Both the position numbers and the translations under genes were made by a program. The notes under the pieces were generated by a model. It ran no database searches. It saw only the letters and a program-made list of their open reading frames with translations, and was not told where the DNA came from. A stretch of DNA of 64,000 nt, from positions 372,001 through 436,000 of the forward strand of contig NZ_FMHV01000002.1 in the NCBI RefSeq assembly GCF_900091465.1, in the 5' to 3' direction. This document shows positions 15,326-23,814 of the stretch, piece after piece. Positions within the stretch are counted from its first letter, which is position 1, and each line of letters opens with the position of its first letter. Source of the stretch: Micromonospora rhizosphaerae (GTDB lineage Bacteria; Actinomycetota; Actinomycetes; Mycobacteriales; Micromonosporaceae).

Positions 15326-16078
15326 TCACCCCACCAGCTGGTCGGCGTCGACGAAGTCGTACGGGGCGAGCGGGCCGAGCAGCCGCATCCGGATCAGGTC
15401 CCGCCGCTGCTCGGCGAAGTCCTCCACGACCCGGACGAAGTCGTCCTCGTGGTCCGTCCGGACCAGGAAGGCTACGTTCACCGCGTCCAGTTCGTGGCTC
15501 GGCTGCCGGGGCGCGTGCACCACCGCGTACGGGGTGAGGGCGTCGATCAGCTCGCGGTTCTCCGCCTCCCGGCTCAGCTCCACCACCTGGCCGATCATCT
15601 CGCCGAGCCGGATCCGCTGCTCCCGGCTCTCCGCCTCCGGCCGGCCGCGTACCTGCTCGGCCAGCGCGGCGGCGGACGGGTTCGCGGCCAGGATCTCGCT
15701 GATCACCGCCTGCTCGTCGAAGCGGCCGTGCACCGTGTACTGGACCCGGTCCTCGAACTCCTCGAGCGCGGCGGCGAACCGGTCGTGGTGCGCGCCCAGC
15801 AGGTCCTCCACCGCGTCCGGCCCGGTCACCACCGTGCCGAACCGGACCGGCAGCACCGGCGCCACCGCCGCCGTCCCGTCCAGCAGCATCTGGTACGCGG
15901 TCAGGTCGGCCGGCCGGCCCATCGGCTCCTCCAGCCCCACCTCGCTGGCCAGCGCGGCCAGTTCGCCGTGCCGGATCGCGACGATCTCACCCGGCGGGTC
16001 GCCGACCCCCACGGCGTCCGACGTCGGCTCCACATCGGACGGCACGATGCCGTAGATGAACAGTCCCGTCTCGGCCAT
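15326..16078 (-). CDS. gvpF: gas vesicle protein GvpF (GvpF/L family)
   Basis: 250 aa from ATG 16078 with a GGAGG site. It opens MAETGLFIYGIVPSD and contains the family core APVLPVRFGTVV, a long helical middle section (AVEDLLGAHHDRFAAALEEFEDRVQYTVHGRFDE) and the C-terminal IRMRLLGPLAPYDFV. This is the first F/L gene of the cluster, directly after gvpA, the usual place of GvpF, which binds GvpA. The frame upstream of 16078 overlaps gvpA and is not used. Confidence 0.92.
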   Translation of the reverse strand: MAETGLFIYGIVPSDVEPTSDAVGVGDPPGEIVAIRHGELAALASEVGLEEPMGRPADLTAYQMLLDGTAAVAPVLPVRFGTVVTGPDAVEDLLGAHHDRFAAALEEFEDRVQYTVHGRFDEQAVISEILAANPSAAALAEQVRGRPEAESREQRIRLGEMIGQVVELSREAENRELIDALTPYAVVHAPRQPSHELDAVNVAFLVRTDHEDDFVRVVEDFAEQRRDLIRMRLLGPLAPYDFVDADQLVG

Positions 16079-16079
16079 C

Positions 16080-16496
16080 TCAGCGCTCCTCCTCTCTGCG
16101 TCGACGCGGCCGCTCCTGGTCACGGTCATACAGCGACTCCGCCAGCGCTCCGCTGATCTCCTTGGCTGCCTGGCCGAGGCCGCCCAGCGCCTTGCCCTTG
16201 GTCACCGCGCCGGACGCGTCCTCGACCAGGTCGGGGAGCCCCTTCTGGCCCTTCGGCACGATGCTCAGCCGGTCGACCGCCTGAGCGAACCCCAGGTACG
16301 TCTCGACGCTGGCGATCACGACGCGGGCGTTGATCTCGAGGAGCTGGATGCCGACCACGGCGACCGACACCTGGGCGTCGATCACCACGCCCTTGTCCAG
16401 CACGGTCTCCACCACGTCGGCCAGGTTGCTGCCGCCGCTGCCGCTTCGCTCCAGCGCACCGCCGGTCTGGCCGTTAGTCGTCGTCGCGATGGTCAT
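16080..16496 (-). CDS. gvpA: gas vesicle major structural protein GvpA
   Basis: 138 aa. The shell-forming core is [54 protein letters not shown], very close to canonical GvpA. Compared with cyanobacterial GvpA (about 70 aa) it has a 20-residue lead and a C-terminal extension of about 55 residues ending in an Arg/Glu tail, as in other actinomycete GvpA proteins. The start overlaps the SRPBCC gene (ATGA). It forms the ribbed gas-permeable wall in the cytoplasm. Confidence 0.95.
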   Translation of the reverse strand: MTIATTTNGQTGGALERSGSGGSNLADVVETVLDKGVVIDAQVSVAVVGIQLLEINARVVIASVETYLGFAQAVDRLSIVPKGQKGLPDLVEDASGAVTKGKALGGLGQAAKEISGALAESLYDRDQERPRRRREEER

Positions 16497-17743
16497 TCCT
16501 CACGCTCCTCTCGCCGGCGGCGGACCACCGGCCGTCGGGGGGCTTCCGGGGCACGTCGGGCTGCCGGGCGGGGACGCTCCGGCCGCTCCTCACGGGGCAG
16601 GGGGCGACGGGGCCGCTCCGGCTGCTCCTCGCGCGGCTGCGGGCGACGGGCCCGCTCCGGCGGCCGGCGGCGCGGCGGGGGGTGCTCCTCGGGCTTCTCC
16701 TCGTACCCCTCGTCGAAGTCCTCGCCCTCCTCGTAGGCCTCGTACTCGTCCTCGTACTCGTCGTACTCGTCCTTCGAAGGACGGCGGCGCTGCGGCGGTT
16801 GGCGACGGCCGCGCTCGGCGGGCCGGCGCTCCGCGCGCTCCTCGCGCTCCTCCTCCGGCTCCGCCGCCCGACCCCGCTCCTGCCGCTCGCGGGCCTCCTG
16901 CTCATCGCGCAGCGCGGTCTCGTGGTCCTTGACCACCTTGGAATCCTCGATCTCACCGCGCCAGCCCTGGACCGAGTCCGGGTCGAGGACGGTCTGGGTC
17001 ATCACGTGCCGGACGAAGTGCTTCAGCTCCAGCCGGACGCGGCGGCCCTGGGCCCGCCACAGGTTGCCGGTGTGCTCGAAGAGGCCCTGCGGGTGGTACT
17101 CCAGGACAACCAGGATCCGGGTCAGGTCCGGGCTCACCGCGTGGAAGCTCACCGTGCCGTCCACGAAGCCCTTCTCGCCCTTGGACCGCCAGTGGATCAG
17201 CTTGTCCGGGATCTGCCGGATGATGGTCGACTCCCAGGTGCGGTGCGACCAGAAGACCTGCGCCTTCCAGGCGAGCTTCTCGTCGCTCTCCGCGTCGACG
17301 CTCTCGACCTTCTTCATGAAGCTCGGGAAGTCGCCGAACTGGGTCCACTGGTTGTAGGCGACCCGGACCGGGACGCCGACCTCGATGGTCTCCACGATGT
17401 TGGTGACCTTGAGCTTCTTCTTGCCGCCCTTGCCACCCTTGCCGCCACCGCCACCGAGGGCCGACATCAGCTTCTCCTTACCGCCGGCCAGGCCGGCATG
17501 GAACATGGCCTTCATCGGGGAGCTGCCCTCGGCGAGCTTCTGCGCGCCGGTGGCAGCGGCGACCAGGCCGGGTCCGCCGCCCTGCTTGGCGTACTCGCTG
17601 AGCCGCCCGGTGGCGCCGGTGATCCGCTCCGTCACCACCGAGACGGCCCGCTCACCGATCGCGCCGGCCAGGTTGCGGAGCTCGGCACCGAGCTGGTCGC
17701 GGGCCTTGTCGGCGAGGCCACCGGGGTTCACGTTGCCCGCCAT
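16493..17743 (-). CDS. SRPBCC (polyketide cyclase-like) protein of the gas vesicle operon
   Basis: 416 aa from ATG 17743 (GGAGG site), overlapping the previous gene's stop region. Residues 1-95 are helical and hydrophobic-rich. A Gly/Lys linker ([14 protein letters not shown]) leads to a SRPBCC ligand-binding domain ([28 protein letters not shown]...[24 protein letters not shown]). The last 150 residues are a highly charged, probably disordered Arg/Glu/Pro tail with [16 protein letters not shown] gene of this kind is recurrent in actinomycete gvp clusters (gvpZ in the Streptomyces scheme). Its molecular role is unknown. Confidence 0.8.
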   Translation of the reverse strand: MAGNVNPGGLADKARDQLGAELRNLAGAIGERAVSVVTERITGATGRLSEYAKQGGGPGLVAAATGAQKLAEGSSPMKAMFHAGLAGGKEKLMSALGGGGGKGGKGGKKKLKVTNIVETIEVGVPVRVAYNQWTQFGDFPSFMKKVESVDAESDEKLAWKAQVFWSHRTWESTIIRQIPDKLIHWRSKGEKGFVDGTVSFHAVSPDLTRILVVLEYHPQGLFEHTGNLWRAQGRRVRLELKHFVRHVMTQTVLDPDSVQGWRGEIEDSKVVKDHETALRDEQEARERQERGRAAEPEEEREERAERRPAERGRRQPPQRRRPSKDEYDEYEDEYEAYEEGEDFDEGYEEKPEEHPPPRRRPPERARRPQPREEQPERPRRPLPREERPERPRPAARRAPEAPRRPVVRRRREEREE

Positions 17744-17745
17744 GG

Positions 17746-18201
17746 TCACCGCCTCCGCCCACGGACGACGACCGGCCGCTCCGCGCGGTCCTCGTCGGCA
17801 TCCTGCGCCTCCGGCTGGTCCTCGAGCTCCTGCTCCTCGTCGGGCGCGGACCGCTCGTCCGCGGCAACGCCCTGCTCCGGCTGTTCGGTGCCGGACCTGC
17901 GACGCAGCGCGTCCGCGCCGCCGCGCAGCTTGCCGCTCAGCGCGTCGATGCCGTTGCCGGCGGCGACGGTCGCCGCGGCCTTGCCGGCCGTGGCCAGCGG
18001 CCCGCCGAGCTTGGCCAGAGTGCTCAGCTGGGGGGACGCGGTCAACAGGTCCGAGCCGTACTTCAGCAGCCCGCCGGGGTTACGGCTGGCCCGCCCCGCG
18101 GCCACCGCGGCGGCCAGGGTGAGGGCGGTCCGCAACTTCTTCCGACGGCCGAGGACGTAGCCCAGGCCGACCGCGAGTCCGATCCGTGCTCCGCTCTTCA
18201 T
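17746..18201 (-). CDS. gas vesicle operon-leading protein, function unknown (gvpY-like)
   Basis: 151 aa; the ATG follows AAGGAGA. It begins with a glycine-rich hydrophobic helix (ARIGLAVGLGYVLGRRKK, residues 5-22), then an Ala/Gly-rich segment with a second amphipathic stretch, then a very acidic Glu/Asp/Gln tail from about residue 100 and a basic end. It is the first gene of the gvp operon. By position and composition it resembles the unassigned gvpY genes of Streptomyces, but I recognise no domain. It may be a membrane- or shell-associated helper. Confidence 0.65.
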   Translation of the reverse strand: MKSGARIGLAVGLGYVLGRRKKLRTALTLAAAVAAGRASRNPGGLLKYGSDLLTASPQLSTLAKLGGPLATAGKAAATVAAGNGIDALSGKLRGGADALRRRSGTEQPEQGVAADERSAPDEEQELEDQPEAQDADEDRAERPVVVRGRRR

Positions 18202-18326
18202 CAGCTCTCCTTCGCTCCCCGGCGGACGCGGGCACCGGCTGCAGGTGGGCAGGCAGGCAGACAGCTACCGGGGATAGCGAGAAGGGCCTGCGACCGGGCG
18301 TCCCGTATTTGCGGACCCGGCGGGCA

Positions 18327-18351
18327 GTACCCCACGGCATACTCGCGAAAC
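18327..18351 (-). promoter_or_regulatory. sigma-B/H-like promoter of the gas vesicle operon
   Basis: On the minus strand GTTT (18351-18348) is followed after 15 bp by GGGTAC (18332-18327). This fits the GTTT-N14-17-GGGTA(T/C) consensus of actinomycete stress sigma factors of the SigB/SigF/SigH group. It lies about 125 bp before the first gvp start, in a locally less GC-rich gap. It suggests that gas vesicle genes are under general stress (osmotic or developmental) control. Confidence 0.5.
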
Positions 18352-18381
18352 ATTTAGACGCAATTACCGAGGCGCCCGTCA

Positions 18382-18401
18382 CGGCGTATTCGGATACGCC
18401 G
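18382..18401 (-). terminator. short hairpin between GNAT gene and gvp promoter
   Basis: CGGCGTAT (18382-18389), a four-base loop and its exact complement (18394-18401). It falls after the GNAT gene in transcription order and before the gvp promoter, so it may insulate the two. There is no U-run. Confidence 0.45.
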
Positions 18402-18491
18402 CCGGGCTCCGGACAGAACCGCGTAAAACGGTCAGAGAGGTTGCGTCGAGCAGGGAGGAGACGATATTTAACGAGCGGCAAGCAAGCGGGC

Positions 18492-19001
18492 TCAGAGGGC
18501 CGGGAGAGTCGAATCCAGACACATTTCGGCGCGCACCTTGCCGTCGTCCTCGCGCAATTTTGCGCCGCATTTCTTGAGTACCGATATCGCGCCGGTGTTG
18601 TCCGGCGTCGTCTCCGCCACGACGGTACGCATCCCGGCCCCGGCGGCCTCGTTCAGCAGCTCCCGCAGCGCCGCCGCGCCGAGACCCTGACCCCGGGCCG
18701 AACGACCGAGCCACATCCCGGTCTCCACTGTGCCGGGCTCGTCGCACCGGCTCATGCGCACCATGCCGACCACCTCGCCGCCGGCCAGGATGGCGTACAT
18801 CCGGGTGCGGGTGGCGCCGTCCAGACCGCCGAAGCTGGCCCGGTGGAAGTCCCGGAAGGCTTCGCGGCGGGCGAGCGACCAGCCGGCCGGGGCGTCGACC
18901 GGGGGCATGACGTCCTCGGGCTCCGCCTCGGCGGCCGCTACTGACAGCAACGGCTCCAGGTTCCGCTCGTCCACCGGCTCCAGCCGCACCGCACCCGTCA
19001 C
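18492..19001 (-). CDS. GNAT family N-acetyltransferase
   Basis: 169 aa from a GTG at 19001 (VTGAVRLEPVDERNLEPLL). The frame is open further up, but that part is Arg/Pro-rich and overlaps the next gene. The domain runs through AILAGGEVVGMVRMSRCDE, TGMWLGRSARGQGLGAAAL (acetyl-CoA loop) and ETTPDNTGAISVLKKCGAK, a RimJ-like arrangement. The substrate is unknown. The ribosome-binding site is weak. Confidence 0.8.
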   Translation of the reverse strand: MTGAVRLEPVDERNLEPLLSVAAAEAEPEDVMPPVDAPAGWSLARREAFRDFHRASFGGLDGATRTRMYAILAGGEVVGMVRMSRCDEPGTVETGMWLGRSARGQGLGAAALRELLNEAAGAGMRTVVAETTPDNTGAISVLKKCGAKLREDDGKVRAEMCLDSTLPAL

Positions 19002-19149
19002 GTGCCGCAGTCTGCCGCCCCTACCGGCCCGAGTCCAGCCCTTTGGGCACGGACTGGCGGTCCGTCGGGCCGTACCAGCCGGTCGGACCGCGTCCGTGTT
19101 CCACCTCACGCTCCGCTGTCGGCCGGCCGTCCCCGCGCCCGCGACCGGC

Positions 19150-20052
19150 TCAGTCGGCCGGGTCGAACTCACAGAACACCACCGAGGCGTCGTCGGTCCG
19201 CTTCCGCCGGCGCAGCCGGTCCGGGTGGTCGCGCTCGGCGGCCCGGACCCGGCCGATCAGCCCCTCGGGGCCCTCGGCCGCCGTCACGTCCAGCAGCCCC
19301 GCCCAGTCGAAGAGCCCGAACTGCTCGACCGCGCAGGAGGCGCCGTCGCTCAGCAATGCCGCCCGGCGCAGCGCCCCGGGCCCGCGCAGCGGCAGCGTCC
19401 CGGTCAGCGCGTGGTACGCCGCGTCCGGGTCGGTGGCGGCCGCCCAGTACCCGTGCGTCTTGTTCATCCGCTCCCGCTGCACCATGACCGCCTGCCGGAA
19501 CCGGGTCACCGGATCGACCTCGCCCCCGGGCAGGCCGGCCGCGGTGCGGCGCAGCTCCGCCATCGCGACCTCCAGCCGGTCGTCGGAGACCACGCTCACC
19601 TGGCCTCCGACGTCCAGCACCAGCGGACTGTCGCAGAGCACCAGGTAGTCGACCTGCTCGCCGCCCTCTCGGAGCAGGCAGACCGTGGCCGACGGGGTGC
19701 CCGGATGGTCCAGGTCGCAGCCGAGCCCATGATCGGCGCGAACCGCGAGGATCGCCGCCGCCAGGCTGCTCATCAGAGTTGCCGCCGGCCGGGCCGCGAC
19801 CGCCAGGCCGATCCGGGCGGCGAGGTGCCGGACATACCAGGCGGGTCCGTGCACGCAGCCGGTGTCGAAGCCCTCCGGCACGGTCGCCCCGTCGAGCACC
19901 CCGACCAGCGGGCCGAACCGGAAGACCACGTCCTCGTTCTCCAGCCGGCCCGGCGCCGGGACGGAGGCGGAGCGTACCCGCATCATGGGCGCCGCCCCGA
20001 CGGGCCGCGCCGGTCGGGTCCCGGTCGGGTACCGGCGGTCTGGTGCCCCCAT
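19150..20052 (-). CDS. PP2C-like protein phosphatase domain protein
   Basis: 300 aa. Motifs in order fit a divergent PP2C fold: NEDVVF (metal site), GVLDGAT (the usual DGxG position), TPSATVCLL, LLSDGASC and TDDASVVFCEFD at the end. The metal-binding aspartates are kept, but spacing is unusual and no sensor domain is attached. The start at 20052 has a GGGAG site 8 bases upstream; ATGs at 19986 and 19983 are alternatives. It probably dephosphorylates Ser/Thr residues; substrates are unknown. It is downstream of a DUF3263 gene on the same strand. Confidence 0.75.
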   Translation of the reverse strand: MGAPDRRYPTGTRPARPVGAAPMMRVRSASVPAPGRLENEDVVFRFGPLVGVLDGATVPEGFDTGCVHGPAWYVRHLAARIGLAVAARPAATLMSSLAAAILAVRADHGLGCDLDHPGTPSATVCLLREGGEQVDYLVLCDSPLVLDVGGQVSVVSDDRLEVAMAELRRTAAGLPGGEVDPVTRFRQAVMVQRERMNKTHGYWAAATDPDAAYHALTGTLPLRGPGALRRAALLSDGASCAVEQFGLFDWAGLLDVTAAEGPEGLIGRVRAAERDHPDRLRRRKRTDDASVVFCEFDPAD

Positions 20053-20131
20053 CTGTGCGCTCCCTCCCTCGCCGCCCGCCTACCCGGACCGGCGGGCGAC
20101 ATGCCGGCGCGGCCCGCCGCTTCGCGGCAGG

Positions 20132-20587
20132 TCACCGACGCCGGTTGCGCGCGCGTGAGGACCGCAACCGGCGCAGCCGGCCGATCAGCAGCGGCTCGGC
20201 GGCCAGCGCGGCCGGATGGTCGAGCAACGCGTTGAGGAGTTGGTAGTAGCGGGTCGCGGAGAGCCCGAAGGTGTCCCGGATGGCCTGCTCCTTGGCCCCG
20301 GCGTGCTTCCACCACTGCTGCTCGAAGGCGAGGATGTCCCGCTCCCGTGCGGTGAGCCCGGCGCCCGAAGCGGGGGGGTCCACGACCGGCTCGTGCTCGG
20401 ACTCCGGGCCGTCGTCGGTGAGCGCCTCCGACGCGGTTCGAGGCTGTGGGACGGCGACACCTTCGCTGCCCGGTGCCGAGCGGGGCGGCGGAACCAACGG
20501 CCCGGGGTCGCCCACCGCCCTAACCTGTTCCCCGCCCCGGTCGGCCGCGGCCGGCTGAGTGGTGGCGGCGGGGTCGGCGGGCTGCAT
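20132..20587 (-). CDS. DUF3263 domain protein
   Basis: 151 aa. A disordered Pro/Ala/Glu-rich lead of about 75 residues precedes the domain LTARERDILAFEQQWWKHAGAKEQAIRDTFGLSATRYYQLLNALLDHPAALAAEP. This is the actinobacterial DUF3263 domain, a short helix-turn-helix-like module found next to cell-envelope genes. The tail is strongly basic. It may bind DNA, but no target is known. Confidence 0.85.
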   Translation of the reverse strand: MQPADPAATTQPAAADRGGEQVRAVGDPGPLVPPPRSAPGSEGVAVPQPRTASEALTDDGPESEHEPVVDPPASGAGLTARERDILAFEQQWWKHAGAKEQAIRDTFGLSATRYYQLLNALLDHPAALAAEPLLIGRLRRLRSSRARNRRR

Positions 20588-20699
20588 GGCGCTCCTCGTA
20601 CGGGCTGACGGGCGGCACGAGGCCGACCGGGGACACCAGCCTAACCAGGCCCGGCCGCGACCGCATCGGACGACAGTGCCCGAACGTGACCGCTCGGTT

Positions 20700-21716
20700 T
20701 CAGGAGATGTCGCGCCGCCGCATCGCCCAGAGCGCCGCGCCGAGGATCACCGTCACCCCGACGGCCAGCAGCACGGAGGACTGCTGCCAGGTGATGTCCA
20801 GGGTCTCCGGCCTGCACTCGCCGAAGGGGGTGGCCTTGCAGGCTTCCCAGTTCTCCAGCGTCACCTTCTTCCGCATCCAGGCGAGCGCGTACGTGGGCAG
20901 CAGCCACGCTTCGGCGAAGCGCACCCCGGCCATGGTCAGCAGGATGCCGAGGCCGAACTGGCCCACCACCATCACCGCGACCGCCCCGCCCAGCGCCATC
21001 GCGGTGTGCCGCCCGAGCGAGGCGAGCGCGAAGCCGAGCGTCGCGGAGACCAGCGCGAGCACCAACCCGCGCAGTCCGGTGAGGGCGAACGACTGCCAGG
21101 CCCCGGAGGTCATCTTGTCGGTGCTGCCACGGAACATGGCGACCAGCCAGAAGCTGCCGAACCAGAGCGCCGTGGCCGGCACCGCCAACGCGAGCAGGCC
21201 GGTGAGCAGCGCGGCCAGCTTGGTGAGCAGGACCTTCAGCCGCTTCGGCCGCCACAGCAGCAGGTTCATCATGCCGCCGGTGTTCCACTCCGCCCCGACG
21301 AAGGAGGCGCCGACGACGAACCCGACCAGCGAGAGGATCGCCGCCAACGGCAGCAGCAGGAAGCCGAAGTCCTTTCGGAAGTCGAAGCTCGGGGGGAGGA
21401 ACCACTGCGCCTGGAACGCCTCCCGCGGCGGGGGCGAGATCATCGAGCATTCCGGAGGGAAGCGGCCGTTGTCCGCCGTACCGGCGGCCTTGGCCTGCTC
21501 GCACGCAACGCGTTCCTGCTCGATGAAGCGGACCTGCTCCTGGTACTGCTGCTCGGCCCGGCGCTCGGCGGTTGCTCGCGCGCCGGCGTCGATCTTGGAG
21601 TTGGTGAAGAAGACCCCGAGGACCACGGCCGCCAGGACCAGCAGGCCCAGCAGCGTCAGCCAGCGGGCGAAGCGCCGCTTGGCCAGCCGGCGCAGCTCAG
21701 TACGGTAGAGACTCAC
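20700..21716 (-). CDS. ABC transporter permease (ABC-2 type)
   Basis: 338 aa from GTG 21716, which overlaps the ATPase stop by four bases (GTGA). One N-terminal helix (WLTLLGLLVLAAVVLGVFF) is followed by an extracytoplasmic loop of about 90 residues containing a probable coiled coil (TAERRAEQQYQEQVRFIEQER) and two cysteines, then five membrane helices with the exporter-type GAEWNTGGMMNLLLWRP motif. It pairs with the ATPase at 21713. The substrate is unknown. Confidence 0.85.
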   Translation of the reverse strand: MSLYRTELRRLAKRRFARWLTLLGLLVLAAVVLGVFFTNSKIDAGARATAERRAEQQYQEQVRFIEQERVACEQAKAAGTADNGRFPPECSMISPPPREAFQAQWFLPPSFDFRKDFGFLLLPLAAILSLVGFVVGASFVGAEWNTGGMMNLLLWRPKRLKVLLTKLAALLTGLLALAVPATALWFGSFWLVAMFRGSTDKMTSGAWQSFALTGLRGLVLALVSATLGFALASLGRHTAMALGGAVAVMVVGQFGLGILLTMAGVRFAEAWLLPTYALAWMRKKVTLENWEACKATPFGECRPETLDITWQQSSVLLAVGVTVILGAALWAMRRRDIS

Positions 21717-22723
21717 GCGCCCCACACTCCCGTGGTCGCGTCGGGCTGCACCGGCCCGCCGACCTTCGTGGACTGGTCGACCTGCCGGTGCTGGCCGGGT
21801 ACCGGCGCGGTGGCGGTCAGTTCGAGGAAGACGCTCTCCAGGTCGACGGCGACCGGGGCGAGCTCGCTGACATAGAGGCCCTGTTCGGCGAGGAGCCGGG
21901 TCACCGCGGCCGGCTTGTCCACCCCGGCGAGCGTCAGGTGGTCGGCGTGTCCGGTCACCCGGATCCCGGCCCGGATCAGCGTGTCGGCGGCGGCCGGCAG
22001 GTCGGTGACCGCCTCCAACCGCACCCGGAGCCCGCCGGTGGAGTGCTGCGCGAGTACCTCCCCGACCGGGCCGAAGGCCACCCGGCGGCCCAGCGAGATG
22101 ATGGTGACCGAGTCGCAGATCAGCTGGATCTCGCCGAGGATGTGGCTGGAAAGCACCACGGTCATACCGGATTCGGCGAGGTTGCGCATCAGCGTACGCA
22201 TCTCCCGGATGCCGCCCGGGTCAAGGCCGTTGGCCGGCTCGTCCAGGATGAGCAGCCTCGGGTTCTTCAGCAGGGCCGAGGCGACGGCGAGCCGCTGCTT
22301 CATGCCGAGCGAGTACGTCTTGACCCGCTCGCCGGCCCGATCGCGCAGCCCGACCAGCTCCAGCACCTCGTCGATCCGCTGCCGCGGCACCTCGCCGGCC
22401 TCGGCGAGCAGGGACAGCGTGTCCCGGGCGGTGAAGTTCGGGAAGAACTGGGGGCTCTCCACGATGGCGCCGACCTGCCCGGCCACCGTAGGCAGCGCCT
22501 CCGGCACCTCCTGGCCGAGGATCGCCATCCGGCCGCCGTCGGGCCGGATCAGTCCGAGCAGCGTCCGCAGCGTGGTCGTCTTGCCCGAGCCGTTGGGGCC
22601 GAGGAAGCCGTGCACCTGCCCGGCCTCGACCCGCATGTCGAAGCCGTCGAGCGCGTGCCGAACCCCGCGCCGACGACTTCGGTACGTCTTACGGAGACCC
22701 TCTGTCTCCAGGACAGCCGACAA
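21713..22723 (-). CDS. ABC transporter ATP-binding protein
   Basis: About 336 aa. Walker A GPNGSGKTT, signature YSLGMKQR, Walker B LLILDEPANGLD, H-loop LSSHIL, and a C-terminal accessory domain ending in LESVFLELT, which is standard for ABC-2 exporters. A TTG at 22723 has a GGGGAGG site 5 bases upstream and starts right before the domain; the frame is also open to a GTG at 22762. I use the TTG, with moderate confidence in the start only. Confidence 0.85.
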   Translation of the reverse strand: MSAVLETEGLRKTYRSRRRGVRHALDGFDMRVEAGQVHGFLGPNGSGKTTTLRTLLGLIRPDGGRMAILGQEVPEALPTVAGQVGAIVESPQFFPNFTARDTLSLLAEAGEVPRQRIDEVLELVGLRDRAGERVKTYSLGMKQRLAVASALLKNPRLLILDEPANGLDPGGIREMRTLMRNLAESGMTVVLSSHILGEIQLICDSVTIISLGRRVAFGPVGEVLAQHSTGGLRVRLEAVTDLPAAADTLIRAGIRVTGHADHLTLAGVDKPAAVTRLLAEQGLYVSELAPVAVDLESVFLELTATAPVPGQHRQVDQSTKVGGPVQPDATTGVWGA

Positions 22724-22830
22724 GCTGACCTCCCCCGAACGAGCTCCTGTGACAGGGGTCACCGTACGGGGTATGCGGCCGCCGGGCGGTACCCGGCACC
22801 CAGCGGCGCGTCGCGGGGCCCTTCCTACAC

Positions 22831-23631
22831 CTAGGCGCAGACGACGTGGACGCCGGCGTCCCGGAACGCCTGCACCACGGCGGGCGACGCGCCGGAGTCG
22901 GTCACCAGCGTCTCGATCCGGTCCACCGGGCAGATCCGGGCGAAGGCGTGCCCACCCAGCTTGGACGAGTCGGCGATGACGACCACCCGCTTGGCCCGGG
23001 CCACCATCAGGCTGTTCATCGCGGCCTCGCCCTCGTGGTGGGCGGCCGCGCCGAGCTGCGGGTCGATCGCGTCCACGCCGAGCAGGGCGACGTCCAGGGT
23101 GACCTCGCGCAGCAGCGCCCCGCCCAGCGGGCCGACCAGCTCGAACGACTTCGGCCGCACCACGCCGCCGGCCACCACCACCTTCATCCGCGACCGGACC
23201 AGCAGCTCGTTGGCGATGTTCAGGGCGTTGGTCACGACGGTGAGCTGGGCACCCTCGGCGCTGGTGTTCAGGTCGGGCCGGACGGCCAGGGCGCGGGCCA
23301 CCTCCGTGCTGGTGGTGCCGCCGTTGAGGCCGACCACGGTGCCCGGCGAGACCAGGGCGGCGGCGGCCGCGCCGATCCGCTGCTTCTCGGCCGAGTGCTT
23401 GGCGGTCTTGTAGCGCAGCGGCAGGTCGTAGGAGACGCCGTTGGCGACCGCGCCGCCCCGGGTCCGCGTGATCATCTGCTGCTGGGCGAGCTGGTCGAAG
23501 TCACGCCGGATGGTGGCCTGGGAGACGTCCAGGCGCTCGGCCGCCGCCTCGACGCTGACCCGGCCGCTGTCGGTCAGCATCTCGAGCAGCGCGTTCCATC
23601 GGGCGTACCGGTCCACCGCGGGGGCCTCCAC
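22831..23631 (-). CDS. DeoR-family transcriptional repressor of amino-sugar genes
   Basis: 266 aa from GTG 23631. The N-terminal HTH (VSVEAAAERLDVSQATIRRDFDQLAQQQMITRTRGGAV) is the DeoR signature. The rest is the DeoR sensor domain that binds phosphosugars (VGLNGGTTSTEVARAL, ADSSKLGGHAFARICPVDRIETLVTD). It is transcribed divergently from the SIS-ROK-nagA operon across a 184-bp spacer, so it most likely represses that operon and responds to a sugar phosphate. Confidence 0.9.
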   Translation of the reverse strand: MEAPAVDRYARWNALLEMLTDSGRVSVEAAAERLDVSQATIRRDFDQLAQQQMITRTRGGAVANGVSYDLPLRYKTAKHSAEKQRIGAAAAALVSPGTVVGLNGGTTSTEVARALAVRPDLNTSAEGAQLTVVTNALNIANELLVRSRMKVVVAGGVVRPKSFELVGPLGGALLREVTLDVALLGVDAIDPQLGAAAHHEGEAAMNSLMVARAKRVVVIADSSKLGGHAFARICPVDRIETLVTDSGASPAVVQAFRDAGVHVVCA

Positions 23632-23670
23632 TGACTCTGCACGAACGGTGATTGATTGCGTGCACAGTAG

Positions 23671-23763
23671 TGCGCGAAACTACGAGCGCGCAAAAACTTG
23701 ACCTGCGCGATCTGGGAGCCGGTTGCCACGGCTACCGGGCTCGCGCAGAATAACGCGCGAAAG
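23671..23763. promoter_or_regulatory. putative DeoR operator region
   Basis: Three related elements with a GCGCG core next to an A-run lie in the divergent spacer: TGCGCGAAAC (23671-23680), GCGCGCAAAAAC (from about 23686) and AACGCGCGAAAG (about 23752-23763). TTGACC at about 23699 may be a promoter element. Repeated sites between a repressor and its probable target fit an operator array. Confidence 0.45.
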
Positions 23764-23814
23764 GCGGCCATAACGAGCCGTATTGCGCACGATCTCCCCC
23801 TGCGAGGAGTTGTC

